From Pseudochrobactrum asaccharolyticum (lineage in GTDB: Bacteria; Pseudomonadota; Alphaproteobacteria; Rhizobiales; Rhizobiaceae): 64,000 nucleotides of DNA. The notes under the pieces were generated by a model that was given only the letters and a program-made list of their open reading frames with translations, searched no databases and was not told the DNA's origin. Position 1 is the stretch's first letter. Every line of letters starts with the position of its first letter. The position numbers were made by a program, and so were the translations under genes. Shown piece by piece: positions 35,031 to 43,584 of this stretch. The stretch is taken from contig NZ_QNRH01000002.1 of NCBI RefSeq assembly GCF_003314995.1, positions 62,001-126,000 of the forward strand, given 5' to 3'.

Positions 35031-36395
35031 TTAACGATTAACAGGCAAATCCAGCATCTGCGCCAGTTCTTCCAGACTGTCTTTGATAATCGACAGGATC
35101 AGATCAACTTCTTCAGCCGTGATAATCATCGGCGGACAGATCAGGAAATGATCCCCCTCAACACCGCCACGTGAACGACGGGAATAAATGATCAGTCCGC
35201 GCTTATAGGCAATTTCGACAATATGCTGGTAAGCGTTGAGACCGGCAGGCAATGGTTCCATTGTGTTCTTATCGGCAACAAATTCCGCAGCCAGCAACAA
35301 ACCTTTACCGCGCACATCACCGATAAACGGAAAGATTTCCGCCAGATCAAGCAGCCCCTGCTTCAGCCGCTCACCCATAACAGTGGCATTGGTCAGAAGA
35401 TCAAGCCGGTCAATCTCTTCCAGCACCGCCAAACCTGCCGCACAAGCCAGCGGGTTACCGGCATAGGTATAACCATGGGCAAAACCACCGGCACTCAGCA
35501 CCGGCTGCACAATACGGTCTGATGCGATCATTGCACCGAGCGGCACATAACCTGCGCCCAGCCCTTTGGACATCGCAATAATATCCGGACGGCAATTCCA
35601 GTGATCGCCGCCGAGATATTTGCCCGTGCGCCCTGCACCGCTCATCACTTCGTCATGAATGAGCAGAATACCGTATTTGTCGCAAATCTCACGAATACGC
35701 CCGTAATAGCTGTCAGGGGCAACCAGCGCACCGGTTGAAGCGCCGCCGATCGGCTCCATGATAAAGGCCAGGACAGAATCCGCACCTTCCGCCAGAATTT
35801 TCTCCTCCAGCTGATCAGCATATTTCAGACCACGGTCTTCATAGGTCAGGTTATCGCGATCGAGATAGGCTGTCGGTGCGCCAATCTTCGGCATATCCGG
35901 CACCATCGGTGTGAAAGGTGCTGTCAGTGCATCATAACCGGTTACCGAAAGCGCTCCGAAAGTCGCGCCATGATAGGAAGGAAAACGTGAGATCACTTTC
36001 CAACGACTAGCCTGTTTGGTTGCCACTGCCCATTGCCGTGCGAGCTTGATTGCAGACTCAACCGCTTCCGAACCGCCGGAAACGAAGAACACTTTGTCCA
36101 TACCTTCCGGCATACGGCGTACCAGCTGACGTGCCAGTTCTTCCGCCGGTTCATTCTCAAAATGCAGACGATAGATAAAAGTCGCCTTATCCATCTGTGC
36201 TTTCATTGCGGCCAGCACATTCGGATTGGAGTGACCGATATTAACTACCATCGCACCGCTGGAACCGTCGATCACACGACGACCGGATTCATCCCAGATA
36301 TAAATTCCCTCCGCGTGGGTCGCCAAAGGACGTCTTGTGCGTGACTGGTAGAACAGGTGGGAAGGCTTAACGGCTTCGCTTTTGTCTGGCATCAT
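35031..36395 (-). CDS. Class III (omega) aminotransferase
   Basis: Moves an amino group from an amine or omega-amino acid to a keto acid. The 454 residues carry the PLP lysine Lys277 in AMSKGLGAG and the upstream DEVMSGAGRTG Asp-Glu segment; SGGSEAVESAIKLAR binds phosphate. The start at 36395 (double ATG) is chosen because an extension to 36584 would overlap the ATPase gene. It is the last gene of a minus-strand operon with an amino-acid-type importer and two binding proteins, so its substrate is probably the imported compound. Specificity among beta-alanine, taurine, diamines or aromatic amines cannot be read. Confidence 0.88.
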   Translation of the reverse strand: MMPDKSEAVKPSHLFYQSRTRRPLATHAEGIYIWDESGRRVIDGSSGAMVVNIGHSNPNVLAAMKAQMDKATFIYRLHFENEPAEELARQLVRRMPEGMDKVFFVSGGSEAVESAIKLARQWAVATKQASRWKVISRFPSYHGATFGALSVTGYDALTAPFTPMVPDMPKIGAPTAYLDRDNLTYEDRGLKYADQLEEKILAEGADSVLAFIMEPIGGASTGALVAPDSYYGRIREICDKYGILLIHDEVMSGAGRTGKYLGGDHWNCRPDIIAMSKGLGAGYVPLGAMIASDRIVQPVLSAGGFAHGYTYAGNPLACAAGLAVLEEIDRLDLLTNATVMGERLKQGLLDLAEIFPFIGDVRGKGLLLAAEFVADKNTMEPLPAGLNAYQHIVEIAYKRGLIIYSRRSRGGVEGDHFLICPPMIITAEEVDLILSIIKDSLEELAQMLDLPVNR

Positions 36396-36435
36396 GATCT
36401 GATCTTTCAAATAATTACCGAATAGGCCGACTGTT

Positions 36436-37221
36436 TCAGGCGGCGAGATGTTTGCGTAAAAACTGGCGGGTACGTTCCTGCTCCGGATTACGGAAAAGCT
36501 GCGACGGCGGCCCCTGCTCGACAACACGCCCGCCATCCATGAACAGCACAAAATCCGCAACCTCATCGGCAAAGCGCATTTCATGAGTCACAATCAGCAT
36601 GGTCATATGTTCTGCTGCAAGCTGCTTCATCACCGCATTCACTTCATCCACCAGTTCCGGATCGAGCGCGGATGTGGCTTCGTCAAAGAGCATCACTTTC
36701 GGCTTCATCGCCAGCGCACGGGCAATCGCAACACGCTGTTTCTGACCACCGGAAAGACGAGACGGAAAAACATCGGCTTTGTCTGCAAGTCCGACTTTTG
36801 CCAGCAAATCCATTGCCAGATCGCGGGCTTCCGCTTTGCTCATACCTTTGAGCTTGATCGGTCCCAGCGTGATATTGCCCAGCACGCTCAAATGCGGAAA
36901 CAGGTTAAAATGCTGAAACACCATGCCCATCTGCTGACGGATATGATTGATATGCCGCTCATAGGCCAGCCCCTGAATATCGCGGTTCACCCGCTCATTC
37001 TCCAGCCAGACCTCACCCTGATTGAGCGTTTCCAGCTGATTGATCGAGCGCAGCAATGTGCTTTTACCGGAGCCGGATGGCCCGATCAGCGCAAAGATTT
37101 TGCCTTTATCAACAGAGAGATCAATGCCTTTGAGAACTTCCAGCGCACCGTAGGATTTATGCGCATTGACCACACGCACCATCGACGCTTGTCCGGATTG
37201 TTGTATCCCCGATTTTATCAT
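36436..37221 (-). CDS. Polar amino acid-type ABC transporter ATPase (GlnQ-like)
   Basis: A 261-residue ATPase with Walker A GPSGSGKST, signature LSGGQKQRV, Walker B VMLFDEATSALDPE (Ala for Pro in DEP) and switch VTHEM. Its start overlaps the permease stop by four bases. It is one of three transport subunits encoded between two binding proteins and the aminotransferase. Confidence 0.92.
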   Translation of the reverse strand: MIKSGIQQSGQASMVRVVNAHKSYGALEVLKGIDLSVDKGKIFALIGPSGSGKSTLLRSINQLETLNQGEVWLENERVNRDIQGLAYERHINHIRQQMGMVFQHFNLFPHLSVLGNITLGPIKLKGMSKAEARDLAMDLLAKVGLADKADVFPSRLSGGQKQRVAIARALAMKPKVMLFDEATSALDPELVDEVNAVMKQLAAEHMTMLIVTHEMRFADEVADFVLFMDGGRVVEQGPPSQLFRNPEQERTRQFLRKHLAA

Positions 37222-37877
37222 CGTGTCGTCTCCACACGCCGCTCGACAAGCGCGATAGCACCTTCAAGCACAAGATTTAGCAGATAATAGAGAACCGCCA
37301 CGGCAATATAGAATTCGAACGGGCGGAAGGTGGAGGAAATGCCAAGCTGCGCTGCATTGACCAGTTCAGCAATACCAATGATCGAGACCAGTGAAGATTC
37401 CTTCAGCAGTGCAATCATATTGCTGGCAATCGGTGGCAGGGTTACGCGCACAGCCTGCGGCACCACAATATAGCGCAGGGTCTGAAAACGCCCGAAACCG
37501 ATGCTGCGCGAACCTTCAGACTGGCCTTTATCGATACTGGCAATACCGGCACGCAGAATATCGGCATTATAAACCGCATAATGCAGCCCCAGACCAATGA
37601 TCCCTGCCCAGAGTGCCGGAATATCAATGCCGATCTGTACCAGTCCGAAATAGATCAGAAACAGCTGCAGCAACAGTGGCGTGCCCATAAACAGCCACAT
37701 GAAACCGGCAACCGGCACTTTGACGAACCAAGGCGCATAGAGCAGCAGCACTGCAAAAACCACACCGCCGCCAAAACTCAGCAGGCCAGCCAGAACCGTG
37801 ATAACAACCGTCCACCATGCGCCTTGCAACAGCAACGGCATATAGGGGATGAGGACTGAGAAATCCAAACCTTCCAT
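37218..37877 (-). CDS. Polar amino acid-type ABC permease
   Basis: A 219-residue inner-membrane permease with the coupling motif EGSRSIGFGRFQTLRYIVVP and a VAGFMWLFMGTPLLLQLFL segment. It overlaps the ATPase gene by four bases and lies twelve bases after the other permease gene. Confidence 0.9.
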   Translation of the reverse strand: MEGLDFSVLIPYMPLLLQGAWWTVVITVLAGLLSFGGGVVFAVLLLYAPWFVKVPVAGFMWLFMGTPLLLQLFLIYFGLVQIGIDIPALWAGIIGLGLHYAVYNADILRAGIASIDKGQSEGSRSIGFGRFQTLRYIVVPQAVRVTLPPIASNMIALLKESSLVSIIGIAELVNAAQLGISSTFRPFEFYIAVAVLYYLLNLVLEGAIALVERRVETTR

Positions 37878-37889
37878 CTCTCTCCCCCT

Positions 37890-38537
37890 TTAAGCGATGA
37901 CAAAACGCCGGTCGAGCCAACGCAGTACAATGGTGACAGTGATAATGATGACCATGTAGAAGAATGCAGCCACCGTGAAGATTTCAAACGGCTTGTAGGT
38001 CGCACTGATATAGCGCTGTGCCGTATAGGTCAGGTCGATTACCGAGATAGCCGAGACCAGCGCCGAGCCTTTGATCAGGGCTACGATATTCACCCCTAAC
38101 GGGCGTATCATCAGACGCGCGGCCTGCGGCAGAATAATCAGCACCATTGTTCTGGCACGGCCAAAGCCGATACTGCGTGCAGCCTCGGTCTGACTGCGGT
38201 CAACCGCGACAATGGCACCACGCATGGATTCCGACATATAGGCGGCAATATTCAATCCCAACCCGATCCAGCCAGCGGTAAAAGGCGAGAGATTAATCCC
38301 GATCTGTGCGCCACCGAAATAGAGCAGAAACAACTGCACAAGGCAGGGCGTACCGCGAAAGAGGCTGATATAGGCAATAGCAGGAAAGCGCAGCATGGCA
38401 CTCCGTGAAAGCCGCATCATCGTCAGCAGGCTGGCCAGTGCAAGCCCCAACACCAGAGCCAGCAATGAGACAAGAATTGTCACCCATGCGGCTTGTGCAA
38501 AATACGGGAAAGTTTTTTGGATCAGTGCGATATCCAT
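37890..38537 (-). CDS. Polar amino acid-type ABC permease
   Basis: A 215-residue permease with the coupling motif EAARSIGFGRARTMVLIILP. The ATG at 38537 is preferred because GGAGG lies five bases upstream; a longer start at 38552 has a weak site. With the permease at 37218 it forms the membrane channel of the two-receptor importer. Confidence 0.9.
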   Translation of the reverse strand: MDIALIQKTFPYFAQAAWVTILVSLLALVLGLALASLLTMMRLSRSAMLRFPAIAYISLFRGTPCLVQLFLLYFGGAQIGINLSPFTAGWIGLGLNIAAYMSESMRGAIVAVDRSQTEAARSIGFGRARTMVLIILPQAARLMIRPLGVNIVALIKGSALVSAISVIDLTYTAQRYISATYKPFEIFTVAAFFYMVIIITVTIVLRWLDRRFVIA

Positions 38538-38601
38538 CGTCACCTCCGGCATACGGCCTGACCATATTTCAGGTCAGGCAAGCAGGTTTTAGTGGCAGAT
38601 T

Positions 38602-38706
38602 TTAGAGCATTTCCAGCAAAAGTGTGAAGCGGTTTTGCGCCGGATAATGCGTAAAAACAAATAGTTACGTCGGTCCAACGATTCAGTCTTAACTGGAACC
38701 GCTGTA
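38602..38706. repeat. Dispersed intergenic repeat, 105-base copy
   Basis: Begins TTAGAGCATTTCC, continues through GGTTTTGCGCCGGATAATGCG and ends at AACTGGAACCGCTGTA. The first ~50 bases are nearly identical, inverted, to 39744-39803, and the last ~57 match, inverted, 34878-34934. It lies ten bases beyond the stop of the binding-protein gene. Confidence 0.8.
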
Positions 38707-38716
38707 ATGGCCGATA

Positions 38717-39505
38717 TCAACGAATATCCCGACCGATCCACTTGGTGGAAATCGTCTCATAAGTACCGTCAGTCATCATGTCATCCAGTGCCTTCTGCAT
38801 CGCTGCTTTCAGCTCCGGGTTGTTCTTGCGAATGGCAATACCGATGCCGATCTTTGCGCCTTCAATATTGGCGATATCCAGCATACGAATCGGGTCGGAT
38901 GTCTGTTTGATCACCGTCAGGAGTGCGATATAGTCGACGACCACTGCATCAACACGACCGGCCTTCAGCTCCATGATCAGTTCCGGCAAGCCTTTATAAG
39001 TACGGATTGTCCAGCCGCCCTGCTCGCGCGCCCATTTTTCATGGGTTTCGCCAAGAGTGACCCCGATCACTTTGTCCTTCAGATCATCCAGCCCTTTGGC
39101 CTCGGATTTATCGAGAACAAAAATGCCGCGACCGTCGTGATAATAAGGACCGACAAAATCAACTGCCTTCAGGCGGTCTTCCGTGATCGCCATAGAACCG
39201 ATGATCGCATCATATTTCTTGGTCAGAAGACCCGGAATAATGCCGTCCCATGTTGTTGTAACTGCATTACCGTTCACGCCGAGACGACGGGCGATCTCGT
39301 TAGTGATATCCACATCGAAGCCGATCACTTCGTTCTTTTCATCCACCATGCTGAAAGGCGGATACTGACCGGACATGGCGGCGCTGAAAGTACCGTTTTC
39401 TTTAATCGTGGCCAGATCATCTGCCAGAACCGGCGATGCAGCACCACAGAAAAGTCCCGCAACAAATGCAGTACACAATGCTGCGCGTGAGATAGTATGA
39501 AACAT
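38717..39505 (-). CDS. Polar amino acid-type substrate-binding protein A
   Basis: Periplasmic receptor of 262 residues with a signal peptide ending in PVLA. It carries GFDVDITNEIARRLG, TTWDGIIPGL and DFVGPYYHDGRG landmarks of family 3 binding proteins. It and the protein encoded at 39800 share this architecture, so one importer may accept two ligands through different receptors. A palindrome GAATTCT-TG-AGAATTC (39529-39544) sits just upstream of its start. Confidence 0.9.
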   Translation of the reverse strand: MFHTISRAALCTAFVAGLFCGAASPVLADDLATIKENGTFSAAMSGQYPPFSMVDEKNEVIGFDVDITNEIARRLGVNGNAVTTTWDGIIPGLLTKKYDAIIGSMAITEDRLKAVDFVGPYYHDGRGIFVLDKSEAKGLDDLKDKVIGVTLGETHEKWAREQGGWTIRTYKGLPELIMELKAGRVDAVVVDYIALLTVIKQTSDPIRMLDIANIEGAKIGIGIAIRKNNPELKAAMQKALDDMMTDGTYETISTKWIGRDIR

Positions 39506-39528
39506 GAAACCCCGCTCCCATTTTCCCT

Positions 39529-39544
39529 GAATTCTTGAGAATTC
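39529..39544. promoter_or_regulatory. Palindrome upstream of binding protein A
   Basis: GAATTCT and AGAATTC around TG, 24 to 39 bases before the start codon. Position suits an operator or a 5' UTR stem, but it contains EcoRI-type symmetry that can occur by chance. Confidence 0.35.
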
Positions 39545-39644
39545 TTCTTCTTGATATTATGGTCGCGCAGATGGCATCATTATTCAAATAGATAGTTAGA
39601 ATATTAAATATAAATTTCCTCAATGTGAAAAAGCATTCTATGGC

Positions 39645-39673
39645 GATACAATTTGACCGTTATCACAGGTCAA
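39645..39673 (-). promoter_or_regulatory. Candidate promoter for binding protein A
   Basis: On the minus strand TTGACC is followed 17 bases later by TGTATC, and the -35 lies in a TTTGACC/GGTCAAA dyad (39652-39674). Three of six -10 bases match the consensus. Confidence 0.35.
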
Positions 39674-39743
39674 AAACGACAAAGGCGGTGCATGAACACC
39701 AATTCAGGCTCCATGTACCGCCCTGCCTCTTCAACTAATGTTC

Positions 39744-39803
39744 TAATTTTTTTCGCATTATCCAACGCAAAACCGCTTCACACTTTTGCTGGAAATGCTC
39801 TAA
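39744..39803. repeat. Dispersed intergenic repeat, 60-base copy overlapping a stop codon
   Basis: Read on the minus strand: TTAGAGCATTTCCAGC, then AAGCGGTTTTGCG and GGATAATGCG, nearly identical to 38602-38651. Its first bases supply the TAG stop of the binding-protein B gene (39800-39802). Confidence 0.8.
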
Positions 39804-40567
39804 CGCCCGAAAATGTCGATCGGGAAATATTTCTTGTTGATCTTGTCATAGGTGCCATCAGCACGAATAGCCGTAATCGCTTTATTGAGCGTCTCGCGCA
39901 GAGCATCATCACCCTTCCGCACTGCGATCCCCACACCATCACCGATCAGCCTGCGATCGGTCAGATCAGGCCCTGTCAGATCATAATTTTTTCCCTCAGG
40001 AGTTTGCAGAAAACCACCGAGTAATGCCAGAGCATCGGTAACAACCAGATCAACACGGCCGGACATCAGATCGGCATTGTGCTCTTCTGTGGAGGGATAG
40101 CTGCGAACCTCGGCATCGGGATAGGTTTCCGCCAGCCATTTGTCATAAACTGTACCGCTCTGCACGCCGATAGTTTTGCCGCGCAGACCACCTTTGGCGA
40201 AGTCGAATTCAGCACCTTTAGCGGCCATAAAACGCACCGGTGAACGGTAATAGCTGTCGGTAAAATCCACGACCTGACGACGCTCATCAGTAATTGTCAT
40301 CGATGCAACAATGGCCGAATATTTCTTCGCATTCAGCCCCGGAATAAGCCCGTCCCACTCCTGTGTCACAATATTGCAATCGAGTTTCGCTTGCGTACAC
40401 AACGCCTCGGCAATATCGACATCAAAGCCTACCGGCTTACCCGCATTATCAACATAGCTGAACGGCGGATAAGCCCCCTCGACCGCAATATTGATTTTTT
40501 CAGCCAGAGCCTGACCGGCGAACAAAGCGGTTCCCGCCGCCAGCAAAGTGATCAGTTTCAATTTCAT
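39800..40567 (-). CDS. Polar amino acid-type substrate-binding protein B
   Basis: A 255-residue family-3 receptor with a signal peptide ending QALA. Landmarks are EGAYPPFSYVD, GFDVDIAEALC, EWDGLIPGL, VDFTDSYYRSPV. AGAGGTGG precedes the ATG. It is the first gene of the minus-strand importer operon. Its stop codon TAG lies inside a repeat element, so the C terminus may have been trimmed or extended by a few residues when the repeat arrived. Confidence 0.9.
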   Translation of the reverse strand: MKLKLITLLAAGTALFAGQALAEKINIAVEGAYPPFSYVDNAGKPVGFDVDIAEALCTQAKLDCNIVTQEWDGLIPGLNAKKYSAIVASMTITDERRQVVDFTDSYYRSPVRFMAAKGAEFDFAKGGLRGKTIGVQSGTVYDKWLAETYPDAEVRSYPSTEEHNADLMSGRVDLVVTDALALLGGFLQTPEGKNYDLTGPDLTDRRLIGDGVGIAVRKGDDALRETLNKAITAIRADGTYDKINKKYFPIDIFGR

Positions 40568-41014
40568 GTTCCACCTCTCTTATCCGGTCGTTGCCGGTAC
40601 CTGCAGACATGATTTTCCTTTGAAAAAGGCACAGCAAGATTGCTGCTGCGTAGCTTAGGCTCACAGACATTATTTCCGCATGATACTCATCGCGGATTTC
40701 AAAGAAATCATTGGCTGTCAGGCGAATATAATTGCCCCGTTCCGGCTCCGGTATCAGACACAGAACCGTATCTTTTTATTATCATGTTCCGTTAATCCGG
40801 CTCCTCAACCGGATCGTGAGACAGACTTTGTCCGGCCTCAGGAACATTTATAGCAAAACATAATGCCGCGTTTTATGGAAATAAATAACGTCAATGGCAG
40901 GAATTACCGTCGCAAATGTGCAGCGCACAGACGATTTCTCAAATGTACTGCTCTTGACAATATCTCAAAATACATAAAATGTGATCACAAAAATTACATT
41001 AATGGGATCATAAA
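40568..41014. other. Divergent intergenic region
   Basis: 447 bases between the binding-protein operon and the transaminase gene. The right end holds a promoter and a GATC-centred palindrome (separate entry). The rest shows scattered AT-rich stretches but no gene or convincing minus-strand promoter. Confidence 0.5.
40954..40989 (+). promoter_or_regulatory. Promoter and palindrome upstream of the transaminase
   Basis: TTGACA (40954-40959) and TAAAAT (40975-40980) at 15-base spacing, with the perfect palindrome TGTGATCACA (40980-40989) overlapping the start region. A related GGGATCATA lies at the ribosome-binding site. The palindrome is a candidate operator for the GntR protein encoded downstream. 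Confidence 0.5.
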
Positions 41015-42322
41015 ATGACAATCACCACCACCGGCCATAATAGTTCTCTGGCAACTGCGCTTGACGAGGCACGGGAAAAATATACGCAAAAACGGCCGCG
41101 CAGTCAGCAACTGCACCAACAGGCTCTGGAGGTTTTGCCCGGCGGAAATACCCGCACAGTGCTGTCCTATGCGCCTTTCCCCACCGCTATGACCAGCGGT
41201 GAAGGTGCCTATTTGCGCGATGTTGACGGCCACGATTATCTCGACCTGTGCGGTGAATATACGGCCGGTCTTTTCGGCCATACAGAACAGCGCATTCATC
41301 AGGCGCTGCATCAGGCTATGGCACGGGGCATCAGTCTGGCGGCAGTCGGTGAGGCAGAACAGGAACTAGCACAGATTTTATGCGCCCGCTTTCCATCTGT
41401 TGATAAAATCCGTTTCACCAATAGCGGTACCGAAGCCAATCTGATTGCGCTGAGTATTGCCCGTGTTGCCACAGGCCGTACCGATATTATAGCTTTTCGT
41501 GGCGGTTATCACGGAAGCCTGCTCTATTTTCCGGTCAGCGGCAGCAGCCCGATTACCGCACCTTTTCCCGTTCGCCTGTGCAATTACAATGATACGGAAG
41601 GAACGGTTGCCGCGATCCGTGCAGCGGGTAACAAACTGGCCGCTGTTATTGTGGAACCGATGCTGGGCAGCGGCGGCTGTATTCCGGCGCAAAAAGAGTT
41701 CCTCACGGCCATTGCCCAAGCGGCACGGGAAACCGGTGCTTTACTGATTTTCGACGAGGTCATGACCTCACGCATGAGCGGCGGCGGCATGCAGCAGCGG
41801 CTGGATATCCGGCCTGACCTGACTACCCTCGGCAAATATATCGGCGGCGGCATGAGCTTCGGTGCTTTTGGCGGGACACGGGAAATCATGGATCTGTTTG
41901 CCTCCAAGGTCTCTCATGCAGGAACATTCAACAATAATGTCATGACCATGGCCGCAGGCATCACCGCAATGCGCGATATTTTCACAGCACAGGCGGCTGA
42001 CACTCTGTATGAAAAAGGCGAAAACCTGCGCCATACGCTCAATCAGATTTGCCGGAATGCAGCTGTACCATTGCAGTTTGCAGGGCTGGGATCACTGGCC
42101 ACACCGCATTTCCGTACAGGCGATATAACCGCCCCCTATCCGTCAGATGCGCGGGAAGAAGCACTGAAAGAATTGTTCTTCTTTGATATGCTTGATGCCG
42201 GCATCTATATTGCCCGTCGCGGCATGACAGCGCTGAGCCTGCCGGTGACAGATGAGGATCTGGTACGCTTTACCAATGCTGTTGAAGAGTTTGTTGCATC
42301 CAGAGCGACTCTGATGCACTAA
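41015..42322 (+). CDS. Beta-amino-acid transaminase-like class III aminotransferase
   Basis: A 435-residue PLP enzyme of the glutamate-1-semialdehyde aminomutase branch. Lys274 in LGKYIGGGMSFGAFGG binds PLP, IFDEVMTSR precedes it, and FTNSGTEAN forms the phosphate site. By memory its sequence follows the Variovorax beta-phenylalanine aminotransferase closely, including Arg47 in PGGNTRTVLSYAPFP where that enzyme has its carboxylate-binding Arg41. This argues for transamination of a beta-amino acid to a beta-keto acid rather than for heme synthesis. GGGA lies seven bases before the start. A GntR regulator follows, and the opposing operon encodes CoA-transferase and thiolase. Confidence 0.85.
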   Translation: MTITTTGHNSSLATALDEAREKYTQKRPRSQQLHQQALEVLPGGNTRTVLSYAPFPTAMTSGEGAYLRDVDGHDYLDLCGEYTAGLFGHTEQRIHQALHQAMARGISLAAVGEAEQELAQILCARFPSVDKIRFTNSGTEANLIALSIARVATGRTDIIAFRGGYHGSLLYFPVSGSSPITAPFPVRLCNYNDTEGTVAAIRAAGNKLAAVIVEPMLGSGGCIPAQKEFLTAIAQAARETGALLIFDEVMTSRMSGGGMQQRLDIRPDLTTLGKYIGGGMSFGAFGGTREIMDLFASKVSHAGTFNNNVMTMAAGITAMRDIFTAQAADTLYEKGENLRHTLNQICRNAAVPLQFAGLGSLATPHFRTGDITAPYPSDAREEALKELFFFDMLDAGIYIARRGMTALSLPVTDEDLVRFTNAVEEFVASRATLMH

Positions 42323-42375
42323 ACATACCCAGATTGCTTCGGGAGAGATCCCGTAGCCTGAAACGGATGATAATC

Positions 42376-43062
42376 ATGCCTGATAAGAACAAGACGCCTC
42401 AACCTGCCTCCGGCCTGCTGGAAGAAGAAGCCTATCAGCGCATCAAACAGGCAATTATTGACGGTTCTTTTTCGCCTGCGGATAAATTATCCATTCGCGG
42501 GGTCTGTGCAACTTTATCGCTGAGCCCGATGCCGGTGCGGGCAGCACTGCGCCGCCTCATCAATGAGCGTGCGCTTGATGCCACGGCTTCAGGCACCGCA
42601 CTGGTGCCGCGCCTCACCCGTCAGGAATTTCAGGAACTCACGCAAATGCGGTTACAGCTGGAGCCTCTGGCGCTTCGGCTGGCAGCCCCGCATCTGACGG
42701 CATCTGATTATGCAAAGCTTAATGCGCTTGTTGCCTCGCATGAGGCTGCCCGCCTTGCCGGTGATCCGGCAGGCGTACGTCAGGCAGATACGGATTTTAT
42801 GCTGGCACTTTACCGTGCATCACGTTCGCAACTGCTTTTGAGCTTTATCGAAAGCCTCTGGTTGCGCCGCAGTCCGTTTTTCTGGGAAGCCCGCTGGGCT
42901 TTGCTCAGTGCCAGCACCAGCCGTGCCCCCCATCGGCACAGTGAAATCATTCATGCGCTGCAAGGCGGCGATATTGATGCCGCACAGGCTTTTCTGACAG
43001 ACGAAATCCAGAGCGCCTGCCAGTTTCTTCTCGACGTCATGTCCTTCAAAGATGACACCTAA
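42376..43062 (+). CDS. GntR-family regulator (FCD type)
   Basis: A 228-residue regulator: N-terminal winged helix (AYQRIKQAIIDGSFSPADKLS, then CATLSLSPMPVRAALRRL) and an all-helical FCD ligand domain. ATGs at 42367 and 42376 are both possible; the second has GGA at normal spacing. It is cotranscribed with the transaminase gene 53 bases upstream and probably controls it through TGTGATCACA at 40980. Its stop is directly adjacent to the stop of the convergent GNAT gene with no base between. Confidence 0.87.
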   Translation: MPDKNKTPQPASGLLEEEAYQRIKQAIIDGSFSPADKLSIRGVCATLSLSPMPVRAALRRLINERALDATASGTALVPRLTRQEFQELTQMRLQLEPLALRLAAPHLTASDYAKLNALVASHEAARLAGDPAGVRQADTDFMLALYRASRSQLLLSFIESLWLRRSPFFWEARWALLSASTSRAPHRHSEIIHALQGGDIDAAQAFLTDEIQSACQFLLDVMSFKDDT

Positions 43063-43560
43063 TCAAGCATCGCAGAAAGCATCAAAAGCCGGACCAATCA
43101 GCTTATAAATATATTCGTCATCAGACCGGATAAAACCGTGATTGCTGTAGAAACGTGCACCGCCCTCGTTGCCCTCATCCACTGTCAACCGCAGATAGGC
43201 ATAGCCCTCTTCGCGTCCGATGCGGCTGACATGGCGCAATAATTTTTCGCCGATCTTCGCATTACGGCAGGCTTCGTGGACATAAATATCCTGAATATAC
43301 AGGCCAGGCTTGCCGAGCCACGTCGAGAACATCGGAAAATACAGGCACATACCGGCCATTTTTCCGCCTGTCTCTGCCAGCATAACCGTAAATTGCGGCT
43401 TATCACCGAAGCCATGTATTTCCAGATCCTGCAATGTGCTTTCACAACGCTCGCTGACACCGATGGACTGTGCCAGCAACTTCAGAGCAGCCAGAATTGC
43501 AGCGCAATCTTCACGCACAGCAAGGCGGAATGATAACTCACTCTTTTCTGTCTCAGCCAT
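43063..43560 (-). CDS. GNAT-family N-acetyltransferase (diamine acetyltransferase-like)
   Basis: A 165-residue acetyl-CoA-dependent transferase. The acetyl-CoA site is around CRNAKIGEKLL, and the strand before it, FSTWLGKPGLYIQDIYV, resembles spermidine/spermine N1-acetyltransferase. It may acetylate a primary amine. GGGAG precedes the ATG. It is the last gene of the minus-strand CoA-transferase operon. An antagonistic pair with the M20 deacylase in the same operon is possible, but the link is inference. Confidence 0.82.
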   Translation of the reverse strand: MAETEKSELSFRLAVREDCAAILAALKLLAQSIGVSERCESTLQDLEIHGFGDKPQFTVMLAETGGKMAGMCLYFPMFSTWLGKPGLYIQDIYVHEACRNAKIGEKLLRHVSRIGREEGYAYLRLTVDEGNEGGARFYSNHGFIRSDDEYIYKLIGPAFDAFCDA

Positions 43561-43584
43561 ATTTTCTCCCGTTTTTACAGCACT

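Noticed and set aside
41015-42322. Glutamate-1-semialdehyde aminomutase (hemL) for heme synthesis
   Set aside because: Alphaproteobacteria make aminolevulinate through HemA-type synthase, and the Arg47 and NTR-VLSYAPFP pattern fits beta-amino-acid transaminases better.
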